Positions 8,350 through 15,543 of a stretch of DNA of 16,229 bases are shown piece by piece (position 1 is the stretch's first letter; each line of letters starts with the position of its first letter). Below the pieces are notes generated by a model that had not been told where the DNA came from, did not search any database, and saw nothing but the letters and a program-made list of their open reading frames with translations. The position numbers and the translations under genes were made by a program. The DNA comes from an uncultured Erythrobacteraceae bacterium (GTDB lineage: Bacteria > Pseudomonadota > Alphaproteobacteria > Sphingomonadales > Sphingomonadaceae), in the NCBI GenBank assembly GCA_950071875.1, contig CATMNW010000020.1, forward strand, positions 1 to 16,229, given 5' to 3'.

Positions 8350-11300
8350 GGCATTCGCAATTGTCGCATCGCTTGGCCTTGTCGCGTCCGGCACTGGCTG
8401 GACGACCTCGGCTACAGCGCAGGATGCATCGCGTCCCGTCAGCTACAGCGACACATTCCCGATCGGATCGAACGGCCTGTGCGAAGCGCAGATCCTGCAA
8501 CCGCAGGCGGGCGCAGGACTGTTCGACCGCGAATATGCAATCGTGTGCCGCGACGCGGCAGCGCCGGTCGGCACATTGTGGGTCGTGCGCGATATCGAGG
8601 GCGGGCGGGAACATGACGGGTTCATGCCGGGTGCCGATTGCGACACGGGCAATGATGGCAATGTGCCCGACAGCCTCGTGGCGCCTGCTAGCTATAGCTG
8701 CCGGAAAGAGGTGGACGGGGCGCGGCGCGTGCTGGTTACCGGCCGGGCTTCGGGTCGGTACTATGCCGGTGAAGCCATCGCCGCATATGCCGATGCGGTG
8801 CGGTTGGGTCTTGCGACGCTTGTTGCCGACCGCCCGGTAGAAGGCGACATCGAAATACCCCTGACCGAAAGCGGCGACGCGGCGGCATTTGCCCGTGCGC
8901 AGGCGCGCGCGCTTTCGGCCGACGCGGTGATCGCGGAAGCCTATCGCCGCAGCAATGCTGGCGATTTTGCAGAAGCTGCCGAGTTTTTCGCCGAAACGGC
9001 CGCCAGCGCCGAGGGAACAAGCGCTACCGAAGCACGCCTCAACGCTGCGCTTTTGCAATCCAATCTCGGGAATTACGCAGAGGCCCAGCGCGGCTTCGCA
9101 GCGGTGCGCGGCGCGGTTGCGGCCGATGGTGTGCTGTCACGGATGTTGCGCAATTACGAAGCGATCGATGCACTGAATGCGGGTGCACCGCAGGTCGCCC
9201 TGGATATTCTCGAACGCCCGCTTCCCGCCTCGGCCGCATCACGTGAAGCTATTGCCGGGCTGGAGATAAGCGATGCGCTTGCCGCACGCCTTTCCGCCGA
9301 ACAACCCGGCGCGCTCGATGCGCTGGGCGGGCTGACTGTGCTCGAGCGGGCGGACCTGCTGGATGGCCAGACCGCATACCTCAAGGCGACCGCCCTGAGG
9401 ATGCTGCGCAGGACGGACGAAGCGGGTGCCGCCCTTACCGAAGCGGATCGCCTGCTCGGTAGCGTTCGCAGCGGTTCTGTGAGGTCGATCCTGTGGCTGC
9501 GCGCGCAGGTCCTGGGTGAACTTGCCGATCTGGCCGAAGGACGCGGGGATGAAGCCGGCGCCTCGCTCTATCACAACGAGGCCATAGGCTTGCTGGCCAC
9601 GCGATACCCCGGTTCGCCCGCCCTGCTGAGCAGCCGCGCGCAATATGCCGGTTTCCTTGCGCGCAGCGGCCAGACGCAGGAAGCGCTGTCCACTTATCGC
9701 GAACTGGTCGACACGGCAGGAGGGAAACCTGCCCCATCCTTGCGGCGATTGCTGGTCCCCTATTTCAACCTGTTGACCGATGACGAACTGCCGCAGGAAA
9801 GCGCCGCGGCGGATATTTTTCTGGCATCGCAGCTGCTGCAGCGCCCCGGCCTTGCGCAAACGCAGGCGGTGCTGGCCCGCGAATTGTCAGGCGGCATTGA
9901 TGCTGCATCGCAGCTGTTCCGCAAGGCCGTGAATGTCGGGCGTTCGGTCGAACAGGTTCGCAACCGCGTGGCCCATCTGGAAGCGCAGGCTTCCACCGAT
10001 CCCGTCATTGCCGAACGGCTCGCCGCCCAGCGTGCAACCCTGGAAAAACTCGAAGCGCAGCAATTGTCGATCCAGGACCGTCTGGGCGAGTACCCGCGCT
10101 TCCGGGCGGTTTCGGACGGACGCGTCACCCTGGCAGACCTGCAAGCTGCCCTGAGACCGGGTGAAGGTTATCTCAAGCTCGCCGCGCTGGATGGTGCCAC
10201 ATTCGTCGTATTCGCCACTCGCGATACTGCGCGGGCATATCGGGCTGCCATCGACCCCGACGCGCTGGAAGCCGAAGTCGATGCCCTTCGCGCAAGTATC
10301 GCCTTCGTCGAGAACGGCCAGACCCTGACCTTCCCGTTCGACATCGAAAAATCCCGCGCCCTTTACAGCGCCCTGCTGGAGCCGGTCGATGCCGAAATAA
10401 GGGGCTTGGACCATCTTGTGTTCGAGCCGGACGGCGCGATGCTCCGCCTTCCGGCAAATCTTCTCGTTACCGATGACGCCAGCGTCGAACGTTACACCGA
10501 GCGCCTTGTATCGGGCGGCGACGAATACGACTTCAGCGGCACCAACTGGCTCGGGCGCGAAGTGCGGATCACGACGACCGTCTCGCCATCGGCGTTTCGC
10601 GATGTCCGCGCGGCACGCGGATCGGCCGCGACACGCGAGTACATCGGTTTCGGCGAGAATACGCCGCTGGGTGAAGATCGCGGATCGCTCGGTACCCGGT
10701 CTGCGCTTGCCGGGGGCGAGGACTGCCTTTGGGCACCGGCAGTCTGGGATTATCCGATCAAGGCGGACGAACTTTACACCGCATCGCGCAGCCTGAGCGC
10801 AAGTCCCGCAAAAGAGCGGATCCTGACCGGCGATACCTTTACGGACACCGCAGTGCTGGGGATGGACGACTTGCACGAATACCGCATCCTGCACTTCGCC
10901 ACGCACGGGCTTGTCACCGCTCCCGAACCGGAATGCCCGCCGCGCCCGGCATTGCTGACTTCGTTCGGCGGCGAGCAGTCGGATGGCCTGCTGTCCTTCG
11001 CCGAGATTTTCGATCTCAAGCTCGATGCCGATCTCGTGATCCTGTCCGCTTGCGATACGGCCGGTGCGGCAACGTTAGGGGCGAGCCGCGAAGCCGGTGT
11101 CAGCGGCGGGGGCTATGCTCTGGACGGGCTGGTCCGCGCATTCGTCGGCGCGGGTGGGCGTACCGTGGTCGCCAGTCACTGGCCCGTGCCGGACGACTAT
11201 AACGCGACCAACCGCCTGATCGACGGGTTCTTCGCCGCGGGTAAGGGGGTGGAACTGGCCGAAGCGATGCGCCGTTCACAGGCCCGTTTGATGGACGAAG

Positions 11301-11374
11301 CGGAAACGTCGCATCCGTTCTACTGGGCAGCTTTTGCGATTGTCGGCGATGGCGGAGCGCAGCTGCGCAACTGA
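8339..11374 (+). CDS. Exported CHAT-domain (caspase-like) peptidase with helical repeats
   Basis: Predicted periplasmic or exported cysteine peptidase, 1011 residues. Residues 1-27 form a signal peptide (MTIKAFAIVASLGL..., cleavage at ATA before Q28). Residues 28 to about 170 form an unassigned domain with four cysteines (48, 70, 101, 121). Residues about 190-540 are alpha-helical and TPR-like (for example AGDFAEAAEFFAETA, NLGNYAEAQRGFAAV, RSGQTQEALSTYREL), followed by a charged probable coiled coil (about 550-600). The CHAT domain covers about 690-1011: the catalytic His is H856 in LHFATHG and the nucleophile is C905 in LSACDT, followed by GLVRAFVGAGGRTVVASHWPV, typical of the family. CHAT domains belong to the caspase/separase-like clan CD. 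The 11-nt overlap with the exoprotein gene and the export signal suggest that it acts on that protein or its transporter; this is inference. Two further Cys (796, 866) may pair. Confidence 0.87.
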   Translation: MTIKAFAIVASLGLVASGTGWTTSATAQDASRPVSYSDTFPIGSNGLCEAQILQPQAGAGLFDREYAIVCRDAAAPVGTLWVVRDIEGGREHDGFMPGADCDTGNDGNVPDSLVAPASYSCRKEVDGARRVLVTGRASGRYYAGEAIAAYADAVRLGLATLVADRPVEGDIEIPLTESGDAAAFARAQARALSADAVIAEAYRRSNAGDFAEAAEFFAETAASAEGTSATEARLNAALLQSNLGNYAEAQRGFAAVRGAVAADGVLSRMLRNYEAIDALNAGAPQVALDILERPLPASAASREAIAGLEISDALAARLSAEQPGALDALGGLTVLERADLLDGQTAYLKATALRMLRRTDEAGAALTEADRLLGSVRSGSVRSILWLRAQVLGELADLAEGRGDEAGASLYHNEAIGLLATRYPGSPALLSSRAQYAGFLARSGQTQEALSTYRELVDTAGGKPAPSLRRLLVPYFNLLTDDELPQESAAADIFLASQLLQRPGLAQTQAVLARELSGGIDAASQLFRKAVNVGRSVEQVRNRVAHLEAQASTDPVIAERLAAQRATLEKLEAQQLSIQDRLGEYPRFRAVSDGRVTLADLQAALRPGEGYLKLAALDGATFVVFATRDTARAYRAAIDPDALEAEVDALRASIAFVENGQTLTFPFDIEKSRALYSALLEPVDAEIRGLDHLVFEPDGAMLRLPANLLVTDDASVERYTERLVSGGDEYDFSGTNWLGREVRITTTVSPSAFRDVRAARGSAATREYIGFGENTPLGEDRGSLGTRSALAGGEDCLWAPAVWDYPIKADELYTASRSLSASPAKERILTGDTFTDTAVLGMDDLHEYRILHFATHGLVTAPEPECPPRPALLTSFGGEQSDGLLSFAEIFDLKLDADLVILSACDTAGAATLGASREAGVSGGGYALDGLVRAFVGAGGRTVVASHWPVPDDYNATNRLIDGFFAAGKGVELAEAMRRSQARLMDEAETSHPFYWAAFAIVGDGGAQLRN

Positions 11375-11410
11375 CGCCGACGACGCGGCGACCCAAGTTG
11401 GAAGCGAACA

Positions 11411-11434
11411 AGGGGCGGCCCCGAAGCCGCCCCT
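11411..11434. terminator. Probable bidirectional terminator between convergent genes
   Basis: Perfect 9-bp GC-rich stem (AGGGGCGGC / GCCGCCCCT) with a 6-nt loop in the 76-nt gap between the ends of the CHAT gene and cysNC. The placement suits both transcripts. No real T tract follows on either strand (CGTCATTTCC on +, TGTTCGCTTC on -), so efficiency is uncertain. Confidence 0.6.
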
Positions 11435-11450
11435 CGTCATTTCCCCGGCA

Positions 11451-13358
11451 TCACTTCAGCGGAAGGATCTTGCCGATGATGTAGTCGGCAGCTTCTTCCG
11501 GCGTCATTTCTACCGTGTTGACCCGGATTTCCGGGTCTTCCGGCGCTTCGTACGGGCTGTCGATACCGGTGAAGTTCTTCAGCTTTCCTTCGCGCGCCTT
11601 TTTGTAAAGGCCTTTCACGTCGCGCTGCTCTGCCACTTCCAAGGGTGTATCGACATGGATTTCGATGAATTCACCGCCATCGATCATGTCGCGGACCAGC
11701 TGCCGGTCGGCACGGAACGGGCTGATGAAGGCCGTCAGGACGATAAGGCCCGCATCGGTCATCAGCTTGGCGACTTCGCCGATACGGCGGATATTCTCGA
11801 TCCGGTCGCTTTCGGTAAAGCCCAGGTCCTTGTTCAGGCCGTGACGGACATTGTCGCCATCGAGCAGGAAGGTGTGGCGGTTCATGATCGCCAGCTTCTT
11901 TTCCACCTCGTTGGCGATGGTCGACTTGCCCGACCCGCTCAGGCCGGTGAACCACAGTACGCGCGGCGTCTGGTTCTTCATCGCGGAATGGTGATCGCGG
12001 GTGATGTCGGTCGCCTGCCAGTGGACGTTCTGCGAACGGCGCAGGCTGAAGTGCAGCATCCCTGCACCCACCGTGTGGTTTGTGATCTTGTCGATCAGGA
12101 TGAACCCGCCAAGCGCGCGGTTATCGTCATAAGGATCGAACACGATGCGCCTGTCGGTGGTGATTTCGCACACGCCGATCTGGTTCAGGTGCAAGGTCGC
12201 CGACGCGAGATGCTCCATCGTGTTGACGTCGATCTCGTACTTGGGTTCGGCAACCGTCACGCTGACCATTTGCGTGCCAAGCTTCATCCAGTAGGCGCGG
12301 CCTACGACCAGCGCCTCGTCGTCCATCCACACGATGGTGCTTTCGAACTGGTCGGCGACTTCCGGCGGGCTGTCCGCCGTCGCCAGCACGTCGCCGCGCG
12401 AACAGTCGATTTCGTCTTCCAGCGTGATCGTGACCGACTGGCCCGCGACCGCTGCGTCGAGATCGCCGTCCATGGTGACGACCGACTTGACCTTGCTGGT
12501 CTTGCCCGAGGGGAGCGAGCGCAGCTCGTCGCCCGGCTTGACCGTACCGCTCGATACGAGGCCGGAAAAGCCGCGGAAGTCGAGGTTGGGGCGGTTCACC
12601 CACTGCACCGGCATCCGGAAGGGCTTGGCCTGATTGGCGGTGTTGTTGACCTCCATCGTTTCCAGATGGTCGATCAGAACGGGGCCATCATACCAGCCGG
12701 TATTGTCCGAACGGGTGGTGATGTTGTCGCCCGCAAGGCCCGACATCGGGATCGCGGTAAAGCTCTCGATACCGATGCTTGACGCGAACGCCTTGTAGTC
12801 GGCGACGATGGCATCGAACTTCGCCTGGTCGTAATCGATCAGGTCCATCTTGTTGACCGCCAGCACGAGGTTCTTGATGCCAAGCTGGTGGCACAGGAAG
12901 CTGTGGCGCTTGGTCTGGACCAGAACGCCCTTGCGTGCATCGATCAGGATGACGGCGCAGTCGGCGGTCGATGCGCCGGTGACCATGTTGCGCGTGTACT
13001 GTTCGTGGCCCGGACAGTCGGCGACGATGAACTTGCGCTTCTCGGTGGCGAAAAAGCGGTAAGCTACGTCGATCGTGATGCCCTGTTCGCGTTCTGCGGC
13101 AAGGCCGTCGACGAGCAGGGCGAAGTCGATCTCCTGCCCCTGCGTACCGACCTTCTTGCTGTCGTTTTCCAGCGCGGCCAGCTGGTCCTCGAAGATCATC
13201 TTCGAATCGTAGAGCAGGCGGCCGATCAGGGTCGACTTGCCATCATCCACGCTGCCGCAGGTGATGAAGCGCAGCATCGACTTGTTCTGGTGCTGCTCGA
13301 GATAGGCCTCGATATCGTCGGCGATGAGTGCGTCGGTCTTGTAGATAGGGTCGGTCAT
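11451..13358 (-). CDS. cysNC: Bifunctional sulfate adenylyltransferase subunit 1 / adenylylsulfate kinase
   Basis: Cytoplasmic enzyme of assimilatory sulfate activation, 635 residues. The CysN half is a GTPase that drives ATP sulfurylase (with CysD) to make APS: P-loop GSVDDGKS at 35-42, DCPGH at 114-118, NKMD at 169-172, then EF-Tu-like beta domains to about 450. The CysC half (about 460-635) phosphorylates APS to PAPS: P-loop GLSGSGKS at 472-479, DGDNVR at 500-505, and Ser546 in FISPFR, the site of the phosphoserine in CysC enzymes. Both halves keep their nucleotide-binding motifs, so both activities are expected. The ATG shares one base with the cysD stop (TGATG), and an AGGAAGGG ribosome binding site lies 8 nt upstream (13367-13374), inside cysD. 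Confidence 0.96.
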   Translation of the reverse strand: MTDPIYKTDALIADDIEAYLEQHQNKSMLRFITCGSVDDGKSTLIGRLLYDSKMIFEDQLAALENDSKKVGTQGQEIDFALLVDGLAAEREQGITIDVAYRFFATEKRKFIVADCPGHEQYTRNMVTGASTADCAVILIDARKGVLVQTKRHSFLCHQLGIKNLVLAVNKMDLIDYDQAKFDAIVADYKAFASSIGIESFTAIPMSGLAGDNITTRSDNTGWYDGPVLIDHLETMEVNNTANQAKPFRMPVQWVNRPNLDFRGFSGLVSSGTVKPGDELRSLPSGKTSKVKSVVTMDGDLDAAVAGQSVTITLEDEIDCSRGDVLATADSPPEVADQFESTIVWMDDEALVVGRAYWMKLGTQMVSVTVAEPKYEIDVNTMEHLASATLHLNQIGVCEITTDRRIVFDPYDDNRALGGFILIDKITNHTVGAGMLHFSLRRSQNVHWQATDITRDHHSAMKNQTPRVLWFTGLSGSGKSTIANEVEKKLAIMNRHTFLLDGDNVRHGLNKDLGFTESDRIENIRRIGEVAKLMTDAGLIVLTAFISPFRADRQLVRDMIDGGEFIEIHVDTPLEVAEQRDVKGLYKKAREGKLKNFTGIDSPYEAPEDPEIRVNTVEMTPEEAADYIIGKILPLK

Positions 13359-14278
13359 CAGAAGTACCCTTCCTGCTTCTTCTTCTCCATCGACGCGTCG
13401 CCCGCGTCCTTGTCGATCACGCGGCCCTGTCGCTCGCTGGTGGTGGTGAGAAGCATTTCCTGCACCACTTCCTGCAGGGTCGCCGCCTCGCTTTCGACAG
13501 CGCCGGTCAGCGGGAAGCAGCCCAGCGTGCGGAAGCGGATCGAACGTTCGGTGATTTCCGGGCGCTTGCCCATGACCTTCTCGAGCCGGTCGATATCGTC
13601 GGCCATGAACAGCCCGCCCTCATGCTCGTAAGTCGGGCGCTTGGCGCTGAAGTAGAGCGGCACGATCTCGATGTTCTCGGCCATGATGTACTGCCAGATG
13701 TCGAGCTCGGTCCAGTTCGACAGCGGGAAGACGCGGATGCTCTCGCCCTTCTTCTTGCGGGCGTTGTAGAGGTTCCAGAGCTCCGGGCGCTGGTTCTTCG
13801 GGTCCCAGCCATGCGTGGCGGTGCGGAAGGAGAAGATGCGTTCCTTCGCGCGGCTCTTTTCCTCGTCGCGGCGCGCGCCGCCGAAGGCTGCATCGAAACC
13901 ATGCTTGTCGAGCGCCTGCTTAAGGCCTTCGGTCTTCCACATGTCGGTGTGCAGCGGGCCGTGATCGAACGGGTTGATGCCGCGTTCTTCGGCCTCCGGG
14001 TTCTGGTGGACGATCAGCTCCATGCCTGCGTCCTTCGCCGCTTTCTCGCGCAGCTTGTACATGTCCTGGAACTTCCAGGTCGTGTCTACATGCATCAGCG
14101 GGAAGGGCGGGGGAGAGGGGTAGAAGGCCTTCTTCGCAAGGTGCAGCATGACGGCGCTGTCCTTGCCGATCGAATAGAGCATCACCGGCTTTTCGGCTTC
14201 GGCTGCGACTTCGCGCATGATGTGGATGCTTTCGGCTTCGAGCCGCTGCAGGTGGGTGAGTGTCCTGGGGTCGGTCAT
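13358..14278 (-). CDS. cysD: Sulfate adenylyltransferase subunit 2
   Basis: ATP-pyrophosphatase-type catalytic subunit of ATP sulfurylase, 306 residues, about the usual length. It adenylates sulfate to APS with GTP hydrolysis by CysN. The PP-loop is SIGKDS at residues 36-41; HVDTTWKF at 63-70 and [15 protein letters not shown] at 133-147 are characteristic of CysD. First gene of the cysD-cysNC unit. The start ATG at 14278 is preceded by GAGGAAA (14287-14293) at 8 nt spacing. That site lies partly within a perfect dyad (14290-14304), which could matter for regulation. No convincing -35/-10 pair was found on this strand. Confidence 0.96.
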   Translation of the reverse strand: MTDPRTLTHLQRLEAESIHIMREVAAEAEKPVMLYSIGKDSAVMLHLAKKAFYPSPPPFPLMHVDTTWKFQDMYKLREKAAKDAGMELIVHQNPEAEERGINPFDHGPLHTDMWKTEGLKQALDKHGFDAAFGGARRDEEKSRAKERIFSFRTATHGWDPKNQRPELWNLYNARKKKGESIRVFPLSNWTELDIWQYIMAENIEIVPLYFSAKRPTYEHEGGLFMADDIDRLEKVMGKRPEITERSIRFRTLGCFPLTGAVESEAATLQEVVQEMLLTTTSERQGRVIDKDAGDASMEKKKQEGYF

Positions 14279-14289
14279 CTATCGGGTTT

Positions 14290-14304
14290 CCTCAAGTCTT
14301 GAGG
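14290..14304. promoter_or_regulatory. Perfect dyad CCTCAAG-T-CTTGAGG upstream of cysD
   Basis: Seven-base arms around a single T in the divergent cysD/regulator spacer. One arm covers the GAGG of the cysD ribosome binding site; the other contains the TTGAGG that I propose as the -35 of the divergent regulator gene. It could be an operator serving both genes or a small RNA hairpin hiding the cysD start signal. The symmetry is certain, the function is inference. Confidence 0.45.
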
Positions 14305-14327
14305 CGTCCGATACCGCAACGCACAAT
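14299..14327 (+). promoter_or_regulatory. Candidate promoter of the LuxR-type regulator gene
   Basis: TTGAGG (14299-14304), a 17-nt spacer and CACAAT (14322-14327) fit a housekeeping-sigma promoter reasonably well. Transcription would start near 14334, so the mRNA would begin at or within the second dyad of this spacer and have a leader of only about 26 nt. Confidence 0.4.
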
Positions 14328-14333
14328 AGATGG

Positions 14334-14351
14334 ACCTCCCATTTGGGAGGT
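14334..14351. promoter_or_regulatory. 18-bp lux-box-like palindrome before the LuxR-type gene
   Basis: ACCTCCCA-TT-TGGGAGGT, a perfect dyad with 8-base arms. The right arm contains GGAGGT (14346-14351), the best ribosome binding site of the regulator gene. Outer ACCT/AGGT and inner CCA/TGG match the general plan of LuxR-family boxes, with a shorter centre. It could be an autoregulatory operator or an mRNA hairpin that masks the ribosome binding site. Confidence 0.5.
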
Positions 14352-14359
14352 GGTAGGGT

Positions 14360-15358
14360 TTGCGCATGCGTATTCCCAATCTTGGCGAGACCGAGCTTTT
14401 GGTGCCGCTGCATTCGGGCGTTTTCGAACAGCCGATGTGGCAGACCTTCCTGCGCCAGCTGCGCCGGGTCTGCGATGCCGCAGGGGCGGGGATCAACCTG
14501 AGCGGTTCGGGCGACGGCGATGTCCTGCTGGCCGATGGCGTGGTGCCCGCCATCAGCGCCGACATGCGCGAAGCGCGGGTCTATTCGGGCGCCGAGCTGG
14601 ATCATGATACCGACGGACTGCGCGCGGTACGTGTGACTGGCGAAAGGCTGTCGCTCACTCTCGCGGTGCTGGCACCGGATGCGCTGGGTGCCGAGATCGC
14701 AAGCCTTCTGTCCGCGCTGGTCCCGCACTTGCGCGTGGCATTGAGAGTACTCGAATCCATCGATCGCGAACGCAGCCGGGCCTCGGTCAGTGCAGAAGCG
14801 TTCCGCCGGATGAATTTCGGCTGGATCGCAGTCGACCAGCGCTGCCGGATCGTCGACGTCGATGCGCAGGCCGAAAGTTTCCTCCAGCGTTCGGGTGCGC
14901 TGCGACGCGGCCCCTATGACCGGCTGGTGCCATCCTCACCCGCCGTCGACCGGCAGTTGACCGCGCTCGCCAAGGCCATGGGCAGCGATCGACGCCACCG
15001 GCCGCAGGCGATCAATATCAGTCAGGACCCCTGGATCGACATCCTCATCGCCCCGGTGCGTATCGATGCACTGGCTGTTGAGGGCAAGGCGGTGGCGGTC
15101 ATCTATCTGCGCGGCGACCGGTCTTCTTCCGCCGACCGGCACGAGCAGCTGGTCGATCTGTTCGACCTGACGCCCGCCGAAGCGCGGCTGGCATGGTCGC
15201 TGGCCCAAGGCCAATCGATTGCCGAGGCGGCCGCAGCGCACGGCCTGACGGTTGAAACCGCGCGTTACTATTCGAAAAAGATCTACGCCAAGACCGGCGC
15301 GCGCGGGCAGGTGGACCTCGTTCGCAATATCCTCACCGGGGTGCTGGCGCTGGCCTGA
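14360..15358 (+). CDS. LuxR-type helix-turn-helix transcriptional regulator
   Basis: DNA-binding regulator, about 330 residues. The last 65 residues form a LuxR/NarL-type HTH: LTPAEARLAWSLAQGQSIAEAAAAHGLTVETAR followed by KKIYAKTGARGQVDLVR. The first 140 residues look like a GAF-type sensory fold and the next 110 a PAS-like fold (GWIAVDQRCRIVDVDAQAESFL), both by pattern only. The arrangement is not that of acyl-homoserine-lactone receptors, and no receiver domain is seen, so the signal is unknown. Start: GGAGGT is spaced 8 nt from TTG 14360; an in-frame ATG at 14366 is a fair alternative, and a stop codon at 14354 excludes anything earlier. It is divergent from cysD and shares its upstream region, so control of sulfate assimilation is possible but unproven. 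Confidence 0.85.
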   Translation: MRMRIPNLGETELLVPLHSGVFEQPMWQTFLRQLRRVCDAAGAGINLSGSGDGDVLLADGVVPAISADMREARVYSGAELDHDTDGLRAVRVTGERLSLTLAVLAPDALGAEIASLLSALVPHLRVALRVLESIDRERSRASVSAEAFRRMNFGWIAVDQRCRIVDVDAQAESFLQRSGALRRGPYDRLVPSSPAVDRQLTALAKAMGSDRRHRPQAINISQDPWIDILIAPVRIDALAVEGKAVAVIYLRGDRSSSADRHEQLVDLFDLTPAEARLAWSLAQGQSIAEAAAAHGLTVETARYYSKKIYAKTGARGQVDLVRNILTGVLALA

Positions 15359-15537
15359 ACGCCCGTGGGGCGCCCGCTTTCCTACAGATCGTGTGCGCTG
15401 TTATGGAATGATTCCCCATCGCAGTCGGTCGGGAAAGATAACGGCGGCGAACGGTGTCACCCGTGGCTTTTAAGGAATAAATAAGCCAGATCAAGGAATT
15501 GGACATGTATGACACGGGTGACAGGGTGTCACCTTTG
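15359..15537. other. Convergent spacer with nested inverted repeats
   Basis: About 180 nt between the ends of the regulator and acyl-CoA dehydrogenase genes. Just after the regulator stop is a small hairpin (CGCCC-GTG-GGGCG, 15360-15372), a weak terminator candidate. The centre (15468-15484) is AT-rich compared with the surroundings. I see no protein gene or RNA gene confined to it. Confidence 0.5.
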
Positions 15538-15543
15538 TCACCC
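15455..15543. repeat. Cluster of four TGTCACC motifs forming inverted repeats
   Basis: TGTCACCCGTG (15455-15465) and its exact complement CACGGGTGACA (15513-15523) form 11-base arms 47 nt apart. Inside them TGGCTT (15464-15469) pairs with AAGCCA (15483-15488). GGTGACA-GGG-TGTCACC (15517-15533) is a second, tight dyad, and a further TGTCACCC (15536-15543) overlaps the stop of the acyl-CoA dehydrogenase gene. It could be a convergent-gene terminator, a protein-binding cluster or a remnant of a dispersed repeat. Confidence 0.6.

Noticed and set aside
11334..12782. 482-codon + strand frame opposite cysNC, and similar ones opposite cysD
   Set aside because: The - strand carries complete, motif-bearing sulfate-activation genes; the + frames are antisense shadows.
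14279..14345. Promoter for cysD on the - strand
   Set aside because: TTGTGC, TATTGT and TATCGG elements are present, but none pairs with a partner at acceptable spacing.
14360..15358. Quorum-sensing receptor reading
   Set aside because: The N-terminal half does not show the conserved Trp/Tyr/Asp pattern of acyl-homoserine-lactone binding domains, and no synthase gene is nearby.
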